Source of the DNA: Oscillospiraceae bacterium
Lineage (GTDB): Bacteria > Bacillota > Clostridia > Oscillospirales > Acutalibacteraceae
Assembly (NCBI GenBank): GCA_029013165.1
Contig: JAQXMV010000123.1
Location: forward strand, 1-9,544
Direction of reading: 5' to 3'
DNA length: 9,544 nt
Shown here piece after piece: positions 1-6,487 of this stretch. Made by a program: the position numbers and the translations under genes. Every line of letters starts with the position of its first letter. The first letter of the stretch is position 1. The notes beneath the pieces are model-generated. The model was not told where the DNA came from, did no database searches, and saw only the letters and a program-made list of their open reading frames with translations.

Positions 1-1412
1 ATGGGGCTGTAAAGACCGTACTGAATCCAACGGGCGTAAATTTCATCGTTTTTGCTGCCCATGTGATGTCCGCCGATGTCATGGCTCCACCAGGTGTAGC
101 CGATATTGGCCGCCGTATTGGTGAAATAGGGCTGAAAATCAAGGGACTCCCAGCAGATGATGGTGTCGCCGGAAAAGCCGAGGGGATATCGGTGGGAACC
201 GGCCTGAGCGTATCGGGAAAGGATCAGCGGCCGCTTACCCTCGCCGGCGCTGGCCAGGTAGTGATAGTGATTCAGTGCCCAGAGGGGATCGAGGCCTTTC
301 AGCTTTGAGTTTTTGCCCTGCTGCCAGTCGATCCACCAGAAGTCGACGCCCTGCTTTTCATAGGGCTTGTGAAGAATATTGAAATAACCGTCAACAAAAT
401 CGGGATCGGTGATATCAAAATTGATACACTTTTTGCTTTCGGGATCAATGCCCATTCTCTGCGCCATTTCCGGATACATGTCCTCAAAGAAACGGACGCC
501 CTGTGCCGGGTGCAGATTGACGGTTACCTTGAAGTTCTTTTCGTGCAGCCAGCTCAGGAAAGCCTTATAATCGGGGAAAAGCTCCGTGTTCCAGCTGTAA
601 CCCGTCCAGCCGTCACCCTGGAGCGTGAAGCCCGGTGTGCCGGGAATGATGGATTTTTTGCCGCCGCTTTTTCCGAAACGCTCCTGCACATCGACCCAGT
701 GCCAGTCCATATCAATGGTGGCAACGGTAATGGGAATATCCCTTTCCAGGAAGTTGTTCATCAAGTCTATGTATTCCTGCTGGGTGTAGGCCTTGTATCG
801 GCTCCACCAGTTGCCTAAGGCATATCGCGGCACGAGAGGGACTTCACCGCAGAGAGAATAGAAATCTTTCAGGCAGGCGCGATAGTCATGGTTATAGGCA
901 AAGTAATATTCGTCCTTTTCTGTTTTGGGCCTTTCTTTGATGGTGCCGTCGTTGCAGAGAAGGAGACTTTTCGTGTCGTCCAGGACGGCGACGCCGTCTC
1001 TTGACATGATGCCGTCCTCGAGCTTGATGGCGCCGCGGGCCATGTCCAGCGTGCGGTAGGTACCTTTGAGATTGCCGGTGTCATATTTTGTGAGGTTTTT
1101 GCCGCCGCGAAGAGAAATGCCCAGCATTTTCTTCTTTTTCGTGTCATATTTGAATACGGTTTTTGCCGTGATGAGGATAACCGTATCGCCGTCCTCAATG
1201 ACCTTGAATTCCGGTTCGTCAAAGCAGCGGCAGAAAACGCTCTGCGTAGGCTCGTCGGTGAAATGACCTTTGCGGTCAATCTCCACTCTGAGAAGCCGGG
1301 ATGTCAGCAGAGAAAGGCGGACATTGTTTTTGATCACGGTGAATTTCTCATCGGTTTTGCTTTTGCTCTCGTGATGAAAGGTCTCACGGAAATATTTACA
1401 GGGTTCATTCAT
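1..1412 (-). CDS. Glycoside hydrolase family 31 enzyme (alpha-glycosidase), C-terminus cut by window edge
   Basis: This frame runs open from an ATG at 1412 through the left edge, giving 470 codons without a stop. Residues about 1-190 look like the GH31 N-terminal beta-sandwich, and the catalytic barrel begins near RYALGNWWSRYKAY (196-209). ATIDMDWHW (231-239) is the conserved strand that starts the active site. The probable nucleophile is D362 in FWWIDWQQG, and the probable acid/base is D416 in LGFSGDT, preceded by ILSRYAQAGSHRYP. WWSHDIGGH (441-449) is also typical of GH31. Family members cleave alpha-linked glucosides, xylosides, galactosides and related sugars with retention. The substrate here is not predictable, because the nucleophile is followed by WQQ rather than the usual xxE. 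There is no signal peptide, so the enzyme is probably cytoplasmic and acts on sugar imported by the divergent symporter. A GGAG lies 12 nt before the ATG, rather far. Family identity is sure; specificity is unknown. Confidence 0.93.
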   Translation of the reverse strand, partial: MNEPCKYFRETFHHESKSKTDEKFTVIKNNVRLSLLTSRLLRVEIDRKGHFTDEPTQSVFCRCFDEPEFKVIEDGDTVILITAKTVFKYDTKKKKMLGISLRGGKNLTKYDTGNLKGTYRTLDMARGAIKLEDGIMSRDGVAVLDDTKSLLLCNDGTIKERPKTEKDEYYFAYNHDYRACLKDFYSLCGEVPLVPRYALGNWWSRYKAYTQQEYIDLMNNFLERDIPITVATIDMDWHWVDVQERFGKSGGKKSIIPGTPGFTLQGDGWTGYSWNTELFPDYKAFLSWLHEKNFKVTVNLHPAQGVRFFEDMYPEMAQRMGIDPESKKCINFDITDPDFVDGYFNILHKPYEKQGVDFWWIDWQQGKNSKLKGLDPLWALNHYHYLASAGEGKRPLILSRYAQAGSHRYPLGFSGDTIICWESLDFQPYFTNTAANIGYTWWSHDIGGHHMGSKNDEIYARWIQYGLYSP

Positions 1413-1454
1413 TGTTTTCTTCAGCTCCCATCAGATTTGATTATGAACACATAT

Positions 1455-1483
1455 ATATTATAGTATTTGTCAGCATATTTCAA
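1455..1483 (-). promoter_or_regulatory. Candidate promoter for the GH31 gene
   Basis: On the minus strand a TTGAAA (-35, 1483-1478) lies 17 bp before TAATAT (1460-1455). An overlapping TATAAT at 1462-1457 would give a 15-bp spacer with the same -35. Either choice puts the start of transcription near 1450, about 38 nt before the ATG. The region is AT-rich, so the exact boxes are uncertain. Confidence 0.4.
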
Positions 1484-1496
1484 CTTGACTGACAAA
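1466..1496. promoter_or_regulatory. Inverted repeat, possible operator
   Basis: TTTGTCAG (1466-1473) and CTGACAAA (1489-1496) are perfect 8-bp inverted arms around a 15-bp centre. The element overlaps the candidate -35 of the GH31 gene. The arm centres are 23 bp apart, about two helical turns, which fits a dimeric regulator binding both arms. No regulator gene is in the window. Confidence 0.4.
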
Positions 1497-1557
1497 CTTT
1501 CGGCAAAAGGCACAAAAACGGCATTGGTTTTTCTACGCTTCGGAGAAGTGCCGAAAG
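1497..1557. promoter_or_regulatory. Second inverted repeat with long spacing, possible operator pair
   Basis: CTTTCGGCA (1497-1505) and TGCCGAAAG (1549-1557) are perfect 9-bp inverted arms separated by 43 bp. The arm centres are 52 bp apart, close to five helical turns. The left arm directly abuts the right arm of the neighbouring repeat, and the right arm lies just upstream of the symporter's candidate -35. A regulator shared by the two divergent genes is plausible but unproven. Confidence 0.35.
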
Positions 1558-1568
1558 AAGAAAAACTG

Positions 1569-1597
1569 TGGAAAAATGTGCGGCATTATGATAAAAT
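1569..1597 (+). promoter_or_regulatory. Candidate promoter for the sugar symporter
   Basis: TGGAAA (1569-1574) lies 17 bp before TAAAAT (1592-1597). The -10 is preceded by TGA, giving an extended -10 (TGATAAAAT). Transcription would start near 1604, leaving a leader of about 40 nt. A TATACT at 1608-1613 is a weaker alternative with no good -35. Confidence 0.45.
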
Positions 1598-1643
1598 GAT
1601 CGTTAGGTATACTGAATCAATCATTACATAACGGAGGAAACAA

Positions 1644-3131
1644 ATGGAAAACAAAAAGTATGTACCGAAAAAAGAGTCCATGACCTTTGCCATTGCGGCT
1701 CTCGGTCAGGGACTTGTCTATAGCTGTATGTCCAGCTATGTCACAGATTATTATATGAATGTTCTGGCTCTTGACGCGATGTTCGTCATTCTTCTGATGC
1801 TCCTTGCCCGCGTGTGGGATGCGATTAACGATCCCCTTATGGGCATGATCGTTGACAGACGAACCACCAAGCACGGCAGAATGAAGCCCTACGCTGTGGC
1901 CACGGCCATTCCCATTGCGATTCTGACCATTCTCATGTTTGTCAATCCCGGCTTTGATGTGCAGAATAAGTCGATTTGGCTTTATGTCTTTGTTGCCGTT
2001 GTCTATGTCGCCTGGGGAATGATCTATACTGCCAGCGATGTGCCTTTCTGGAGTCTGCCAAATGTCATGACGCCCAATCCCGCAGAGCGTGCCAACATCA
2101 TCTCCTACGGCAGAACCGTTGGCGGTGTGGGCACGGCTGTGACCGTTGCGCTGCCGATTATCGTGGGATATTTCGTTGCCGGCCGTGATAATGCCGATGT
2201 GCTGAAATACGCCATCATGGCCATATCCATGTCCCTGATCGGTATGCCCCTTTTCTCCACCTCTTCCTTTGCGATCAAGGAGAGAATCGAACTGCCGAAC
2301 TCACAGCGGAAAGATCCCGGCGAGCCCTCCACGCTTTCACGAATCTTCTCCTGCAAGCCTCTGATGCTCGTCGTGCTTTCGGGTATCCTTTCTTTCGGAA
2401 GATATATGCTTCAGGCCGCCGCACCTCATGTTGCGCGCTATGCCGGACTGTATATCGGTATTGATCCTGCGACGGCAACCGTGGAGCAGATCAATAAAAA
2501 CATCTCCAATGTTCAGTTGATCATTCAGGTCTGCGCGGCCATCGGTATGTTTGGTGCCATGATCTTCATGCCCAAGCTCTTCAAAAAGTTCGAGTATAAG
2601 CACATGATGATCGTTTCCTGCTTCGGCGGTTTTGTTGCCAGCATTTTTACGCTCATCATCGGCTGGACGACCAAAAATCTTCTGATCTGTATTCCGTTTA
2701 TGATTATCTCCGCCATTCCTCTCGGCGTCATCAATGTGGTTTCCTATGCCATGGTTTGTGATTGCCTTGACTACATGGAGTGGAAAACCGGTTTCCGCAA
2801 TACGGCTCTCGGATCCGCCTGCCAGAGCTTTGTCAATAAGTTAGGTAATGCGTTTGGCACCGTTGCAATTATTCTGATGTATATGATCGTCAATATTGAT
2901 GTCAGCAAGCTCAATGTCGGTTCCGGTCAGGCTGTCGTGGAGGCTGTTCGTAATCTGACCACCACACAGAATTTTGCCATGTTCTCTCTGGTGACGATTG
3001 TCCCGGGAATCAGCCTGGTGCTCTGCGCCATTCCGCTGTTCTTCTATGACATCGTTGGCGACAAAAAGAAAAAGATCACCGAGGAGCTTGCCGTTCTCAG
3101 AGAACAGCGCGGCATCACCATCGGCGAATAA
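1644..3131 (+). CDS. GPH-family (MelB-like) sugar:cation symporter
   Basis: The 495-residue protein is hydrophobic throughout and fits a 12-helix major facilitator of the glycoside-pentoside-hexuronide:cation symporter family. It would import a sugar or glycoside with Na+, H+ or Li+. WDAINDP (58-64) carries two acidic residues, D59 and D63, matching the cation-site aspartates D55 and D59 of E. coli/Salmonella MelB. DRRTTKHGRMKPY (71-83) is the MFS loop 2-3 signature. D132 in ASDVPFWSL matches MelB D124, and the lysine in NKLGNAFG matches MelB K377. The MelB sugar-binding D19 aligns by eye with a glycine (ALGQG, 19-23), so melibiose is not assured as the substrate. GGAGG at 1633-1637 sits 6 nt before the ATG. 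The gene diverges from the GH31 gene, so the two probably serve import and hydrolysis of one sugar. Confidence 0.93.
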   Translation: MENKKYVPKKESMTFAIAALGQGLVYSCMSSYVTDYYMNVLALDAMFVILLMLLARVWDAINDPLMGMIVDRRTTKHGRMKPYAVATAIPIAILTILMFVNPGFDVQNKSIWLYVFVAVVYVAWGMIYTASDVPFWSLPNVMTPNPAERANIISYGRTVGGVGTAVTVALPIIVGYFVAGRDNADVLKYAIMAISMSLIGMPLFSTSSFAIKERIELPNSQRKDPGEPSTLSRIFSCKPLMLVVLSGILSFGRYMLQAAAPHVARYAGLYIGIDPATATVEQINKNISNVQLIIQVCAAIGMFGAMIFMPKLFKKFEYKHMMIVSCFGGFVASIFTLIIGWTTKNLLICIPFMIISAIPLGVINVVSYAMVCDCLDYMEWKTGFRNTALGSACQSFVNKLGNAFGTVAIILMYMIVNIDVSKLNVGSGQAVVEAVRNLTTTQNFAMFSLVTIVPGISLVLCAIPLFFYDIVGDKKKKITEELAVLREQRGITIGE

Positions 3132-3155
3132 ACGGTTTCTTACCATAATCATTTT

Positions 3156-3208
3156 CTGCAAAAGTTTACGCTCACTGAATCGGCGATTCAGTGAGCGTCC
3201 TTTTGCAG
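3156..3208. terminator. Long bidirectional hairpin terminator between convergent genes
   Basis: ACGCTCACTGAATC (3168-3181) pairs perfectly with 3185-3198 across a 3-nt GGC loop, a 14-bp stem. An outer stem, CTGCAAAAG (3156-3164) with CTTTTGCAG (3200-3208), adds 9 bp with a small TTT/C internal bulge. The element begins 24 bp after the symporter stop and ends 8 bp before the stop of the opposing dehydrogenase. T-runs are short on both strands (CTTTT), so termination relies mainly on the stem. Confidence 0.8.
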
Positions 3209-3216
3209 TTGCAATG

Positions 3217-4176
3217 TCAGTTGACCACATTGACGGGTTGGCCCTTGAGAAAAGCCTCAATATTGCCGCGGAAAATATCCATCAGCCGGCTTCGTGCTTC
3301 AAAGCTCGCCCAGGCGATGTGGGGTGTGATCAGGCATTTGTCACAGTCCAGCAGGGGATTGTCGCTTCTTGCCGGTTCCACACAGAGCACATCAAGTCCT
3401 GCTCCGGCGATCACGCCCTCGTCCAGAGCCTTGCGAAGATCCTGTTCGCAGATCACCTGACCCCTTGAGGTGTTGATCAGATAGGCGGTGGGCTTCATTT
3501 TTTTCAGAAAGTTCATGTCTACCAGACCGTTGGTTTCTTCCGTCAGGGGACAGTGCAGAGACAGAAAGTCCGATTGACTCACGACTTCGTCCATAGAGAG
3601 GAAGTCCACCCGGCCGAAGCCGCTGTAGCTTCGGGTGTTGGGCGAATAGGCGATCACCTTCATGCCGAAAGCGTTGGCGATCTGTGCCACGGCAGAGCCG
3701 ATTTTGCCGAAACCGATGATGCCCATGATTTTGCCGGCCAGCTCGCTGATGGGTGCTTTCCAGTAGCAGAAGTGCTCGCTTCTGACCCAGTCGCCGCTTT
3801 TGACGCTGTCATTGTGCAGTGCCACATGGTTTGCCATTTCCAGCATGAAAGCGAAAACCAGCTGCGCCACACCGTCAGTGCTGTAAGCGGGAATATTGGA
3901 AACGGGTACATTGGCCTTTCTCGCGGCGGCGATGTCGATGACATTGTAGCCCGTGGAAAGGGTAGAAATGAATTTCAGCTCAGGCAAAGCCTCTATGGTT
4001 TCGGCGGTGATAGGGGTTTTATTGGTGACAACGATATCCGCGCCGGCACACCGTTCGACGATTTTCTCTTTGGGCGTTATATCGTAAACCCTATAGTCGT
4101 CCACATCATTTTTCAGCCAATCCCAGGATAAATCGCTGGGATTTTCGGCAAATCCATCTAAAATTATTAATTTCAT
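3217..4176 (-). CDS. D-isomer-specific 2-hydroxyacid dehydrogenase (glycerate/hydroxypyruvate reductase type)
   Basis: The 319-residue protein has the usual family length. It should reversibly reduce a 2-keto acid, such as hydroxypyruvate or pyruvate, to the D-2-hydroxy acid in the cytoplasm. The substrate-binding part comes first and includes LSTGYNVID (73-81) and NIPAYSTDGVAQ (94-105). The Rossmann motif is GFGKIG (155-160). The catalytic set is R238 (NTSRGQ), E267 (CVEPAR) and H286 (ITPHIAWAS). After the second Rossmann strand the sequence is YSPNTR (177-182) instead of a clear acidic residue, so NADPH use is possible. I chose the ATG at 4176: GGAGG lies 5 nt upstream (4186-4182). An in-frame GTG at 4188 would overlap that ribosome binding site. 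It converges on the symporter and is otherwise alone, so its pathway is unclear. Confidence 0.9.
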   Translation of the reverse strand: MKLIILDGFAENPSDLSWDWLKNDVDDYRVYDITPKEKIVERCAGADIVVTNKTPITAETIEALPELKFISTLSTGYNVIDIAAARKANVPVSNIPAYSTDGVAQLVFAFMLEMANHVALHNDSVKSGDWVRSEHFCYWKAPISELAGKIMGIIGFGKIGSAVAQIANAFGMKVIAYSPNTRSYSGFGRVDFLSMDEVVSQSDFLSLHCPLTEETNGLVDMNFLKKMKPTAYLINTSRGQVICEQDLRKALDEGVIAGAGLDVLCVEPARSDNPLLDCDKCLITPHIAWASFEARSRLMDIFRGNIEAFLKGQPVNVVN

Positions 4177-4207
4177 AGCATCCTCCACACATAGATTTCA
4201 CATTGAT

Positions 4208-4236
4208 AGTATATCATATACTCATAGATATGTCAC
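4208..4236 (-). promoter_or_regulatory. Promoter of the 2-hydroxyacid dehydrogenase
   Basis: On the minus strand GTGACA (4236-4231) is followed after 17 bp by TATACT (4213-4208). TGA just before the -10 makes it an extended -10 element. Transcription would start near 4201, about 25 nt before the ATG. Confidence 0.65.
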
Positions 4237-4255
4237 TAAGTTAAAAATTTTTTCT

Positions 4256-4274
4256 CATTTTCCGACGGAAAATG
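4256..4274. promoter_or_regulatory. Perfect palindrome in a divergent intergenic region, possible operator
   Basis: CATTTTCC (4256-4263) and GGAAAATG (4267-4274) are perfect 8-bp arms around GAC. The palindrome is about 20 bp upstream of the dehydrogenase -35 and 51 bp upstream of the opposite promoter's -35. On the plus strand no T-run follows it; on the minus strand A-rich sequence follows. It therefore looks more like a protein-binding dyad than a terminator. Confidence 0.4.
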
Positions 4275-4324
4275 TGTATTAATTGTAAAAATAAATTTAT
4301 TGTGAGGAATTTTGTGAAAATCTG

Positions 4325-4353
4325 TTGACCTAAAGCCGGTTTTATTATAAAAT
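4325..4353 (+). promoter_or_regulatory. Candidate promoter for the VTT protein/galactokinase/FN3 gene run
   Basis: TTGACC (4325-4330) lies 17 bp before TAAAAT (4348-4353). A perfect TATAAT at 4363-4368 is an alternative -10 but lacks a good -35. The leader would be roughly 40-55 nt. Confidence 0.55.
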
Positions 4354-4411
4354 ATAAGGGTATATAATAGAATTACTGTATAATTGTTCCAATTCAAAAG
4401 GGAGTGAGCTT

Positions 4412-5137
4412 TTGAATAAAAACAAGAGCAGAAGCTACCGGCTCAATCTGCTTGCCTTTATTTGCTTTACCCTTGCCCTCGTTCTGATTGTTCTGCTCAG
4501 GGTCTTCCGGAATGAAGATTTTGTGCTTTGGTATAACCGATATGTTGACACGCTGGCCTCCTATGAGATCTGGATGCAGACCTACGGCGCAACCTGGATA
4601 TCTGTGGTCGTCATTCTTTTCAATTATACGCTGAAGGCCCTGGTGCCCTGGTTTCCTATCGTCTGTATCTGCGTTGTCAGCGGTGTGCTTTTCAAATGGT
4701 ACTGGGCCATTGCCATTAACCTTGCCGGTCTTGCCATCCTTTTCACCATCAAGTTTTTCTGGGGACGGCGTTTCGGGGGAGGCAATGCGGAAAAAATTCT
4801 GGAAAAATACGATAATGCCCATCATTTTATCGACAGCAGCAAGCTCGGCTCCGGTGTGGTTCTGTTTATGCTACGGCTATTGCCGTGCATGCCGGTCAAT
4901 TCCGTCAGCCGCCTTTACGGCACCACGGAAATCCCCTATGGGCGCTATATGCTCATCTCGGTTCTGGGCTTTACCTATAAGCTGTTTTCCTATACGATAA
5001 TCGGCAGAAATGTCTTTGATCCGGCTTCGGCCAGTTTCATCGTGCCGCTGATTCTGTTATTCATTTTCTCCGGAATTGTCCTTTTGTCCCTGAGTGGTGC
5101 CATTGGGATTTTCGGAAAAAAAGAGGAAAGTGTTTAA
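4412..5137 (+). CDS. TVP38/TMEM64 (VTT domain) family membrane protein
   Basis: This 241-residue integral membrane protein starts with TTG. A GGAG at 4401-4404, 7 nt upstream, supports that start, and the first internal Met is at residue 55, after the first helix. Hydrophobic segments lie near residues 12-30, 60-75, 79-94, 97-115, 146-160, 178-197 and 208-233. VTT features include PWFPIVCICVVSGVLF (79-94), a Gly-rich turn GRRFGGGNAEKILEKYD (118-134), and LRLLPCMPVNSVSRLYG (154-170), the charged and proline-rich re-entrant type segment of DedA/TVP38 proteins. Some family members are implicated in lipid scrambling or transport, but the role of this one is unknown. A 37-bp gap separates it from the galactokinase-like gene, so the two may be co-transcribed. 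Confidence 0.85.
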   Translation: MNKNKSRSYRLNLLAFICFTLALVLIVLLRVFRNEDFVLWYNRYVDTLASYEIWMQTYGATWISVVVILFNYTLKALVPWFPIVCICVVSGVLFKWYWAIAINLAGLAILFTIKFFWGRRFGGGNAEKILEKYDNAHHFIDSSKLGSGVVLFMLRLLPCMPVNSVSRLYGTTEIPYGRYMLISVLGFTYKLFSYTIIGRNVFDPASASFIVPLILLFIFSGIVLLSLSGAIGIFGKKEESV

Positions 5138-5174
5138 TATTACCTTATTATAAAAGAAAGGTTGACAAATAAAA

Positions 5175-6461
5175 ATGGCAAATGTTCAAGAAATGAGAAA
5201 GCTCCTTGAAAGCAAGAGCTTGAGCGAGAGCTTCTCAAAGGTTTACACTGAGGAGTCGTTGGCTCTTCAGCATCAGCGTTATCTGGAGGTTCTAGACAGC
5301 TTTACCGAAGTTTTCGGAGATGATGCGCAGGCAGAGGTTTCCCTCTTTTCTGCCCCCGGCAGAACGGAGATATGCGGAAACCACACGGATCACAATCACG
5401 GTTTGGTTCTTGCCGGCGGCATCAGTCTTGATGCCATTGCCGTGGCCGCTAAGCGCGATGACGGAATTATCCGTATCAAGTCAGCCGGCTATCCGATGGA
5501 CGAGGTGGACTGCAGCGACCTGGAAATCAAAGAAAACGAAAAGGGCCGCAGCCAGTCTATTATCAGAGGTATCGTAGCCCGTTTCACCCAACTGGGCTAT
5601 CAGGTGGGAGGCTTTGATGCCGCCACGGCGTCTCAGGTGCTTTCCGGCTCCGGACTGTCTTCCTCCGCGGCTTTTGAAATACTTGTCTGCACCATGCTGA
5701 ATCATCTTTATAACGGCGGCCGGCTTGACCCCGTTGAGCTGGCAAAAATATCCCAGTACAGCGAAAATGTTTATTTCGGAAAGCCCTGCGGCCTGATGGA
5801 TCAGACGGCCTGCTCCGTCGGCGGTTTTGTCAAGATCGACTTTAACGACACGGCTAAACCCGTGGTGGAAAAGATCGACTTTGATTTCGGTAAGTCCGGC
5901 TATTCCCTGTGCATCGTGGACACCAAGGGCAGTCACTCCGATCTGACCGATGAATATGCGGCTGTGCGCAGTGAAATGGAGGCTGTTGCTTCTTTCTTCG
6001 GCAAGGAAGTGCTTCGTCAGACGGACAAAAAAGCCGTCCTTGAAAATGCCGGTGCTCTGGCAGAAAAATTCGGCGAAAGAGCCGTGCTTCGCGCCCTGCA
6101 TTTCTTCGGCGAAAACGAAAAGGTCGAAGCCCAGGCCAAGGCGCTGGAAAGCGGTGATTTTGACGCTTTCAAAGCGTTGGTCATCGCCAGCGGCAGATCT
6201 TCATATATGTATAATCAAAATGTTTTTTCATGCAAAAAACCGACCAGTCAGCCCCTTTCTCTTGCGCTGGCTGTCAGTGAGCAGATCCTCAGCGACAAAG
6301 GCGCATGGAGGGTACACGGCGGCGGTTTCGCCGGCACGATCCAGGCTTTCGTCCCGAATGAATCAGTGGAGGAATACACAGGCGCTATGAAGTCTATCTT
6401 CGGCGACGACTCCTGTTATGTTCTTTCCATCAGACCTTTCGGCGGCGTGAAAATATATTAA
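5175..6461 (+). CDS. galK: Galactokinase-family GHMP sugar kinase
   Basis: The 428-residue protein is of galactokinase length or slightly longer, with an N-terminal extension of about 55 residues before the core. It would phosphorylate C1 of galactose (or a related sugar) with ATP, the first step of the Leloir pathway. The galactokinase signature is APGRTEICGNHTDHN (60-74). The GHMP ATP loop is SGSGLSSSAA (157-166), and the catalytic aspartate is D209 in GLMDQ. The C-terminal GHMP motif is RVHGGGFAGTIQAF (379-392). In the signature, N69 replaces the sugar-binding glutamate of the E. coli and human enzymes (GEHTDY); the GNHTDH form is one I associate with clostridial homologues. No galT or galE is nearby. 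The nearest ribosome binding site (AAAGG, 5157-5161) is 13 nt from the ATG, rather long. Family is sure, exact sugar less so. Confidence 0.88.
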   Translation: MANVQEMRKLLESKSLSESFSKVYTEESLALQHQRYLEVLDSFTEVFGDDAQAEVSLFSAPGRTEICGNHTDHNHGLVLAGGISLDAIAVAAKRDDGIIRIKSAGYPMDEVDCSDLEIKENEKGRSQSIIRGIVARFTQLGYQVGGFDAATASQVLSGSGLSSSAAFEILVCTMLNHLYNGGRLDPVELAKISQYSENVYFGKPCGLMDQTACSVGGFVKIDFNDTAKPVVEKIDFDFGKSGYSLCIVDTKGSHSDLTDEYAAVRSEMEAVASFFGKEVLRQTDKKAVLENAGALAEKFGERAVLRALHFFGENEKVEAQAKALESGDFDAFKALVIASGRSSYMYNQNVFSCKKPTSQPLSLALAVSEQILSDKGAWRVHGGGFAGTIQAFVPNESVEEYTGAMKSIFGDDSCYVLSIRPFGGVKIY

Positions 6462-6487
6462 AATAACATGGTTAAAGGAGATTCGTA

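Noticed and set aside
369..818. 149-codon plus-strand ORF inside the GH31 gene
   Set aside because: It is antisense to highly conserved GH31 catalytic motifs, which explain the coding signal.
1485..1513. TTGACT at 1485-1490 as a plus-strand -35 for the symporter
   Set aside because: No acceptable -10 box lies 15-19 bp downstream, and it is over 150 bp from the start codon.
3553..4131. 192-codon plus-strand ORF opposite the dehydrogenase
   Set aside because: It lies antisense to the Rossmann and substrate motifs of the dehydrogenase. Its His/Asp-rich composition is typical of a shadow frame.
4177..4188. GTG start at 4188 for the dehydrogenase
   Set aside because: The GGAGG ribosome binding site at 4186-4182 would lie inside the coding region. 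It is ideally placed for the ATG at 4176.
5162..5167. TTGACA just before the galactokinase start codon as a -35 box
   Set aside because: It is only 8 nt upstream of the ATG, so it could not drive expression of the gene from that start.
5481..6101. 206-codon minus-strand ORF inside the galactokinase gene
   Set aside because: It is opposite conserved GHMP kinase motifs, with no ribosome binding site or homology that I recognise.
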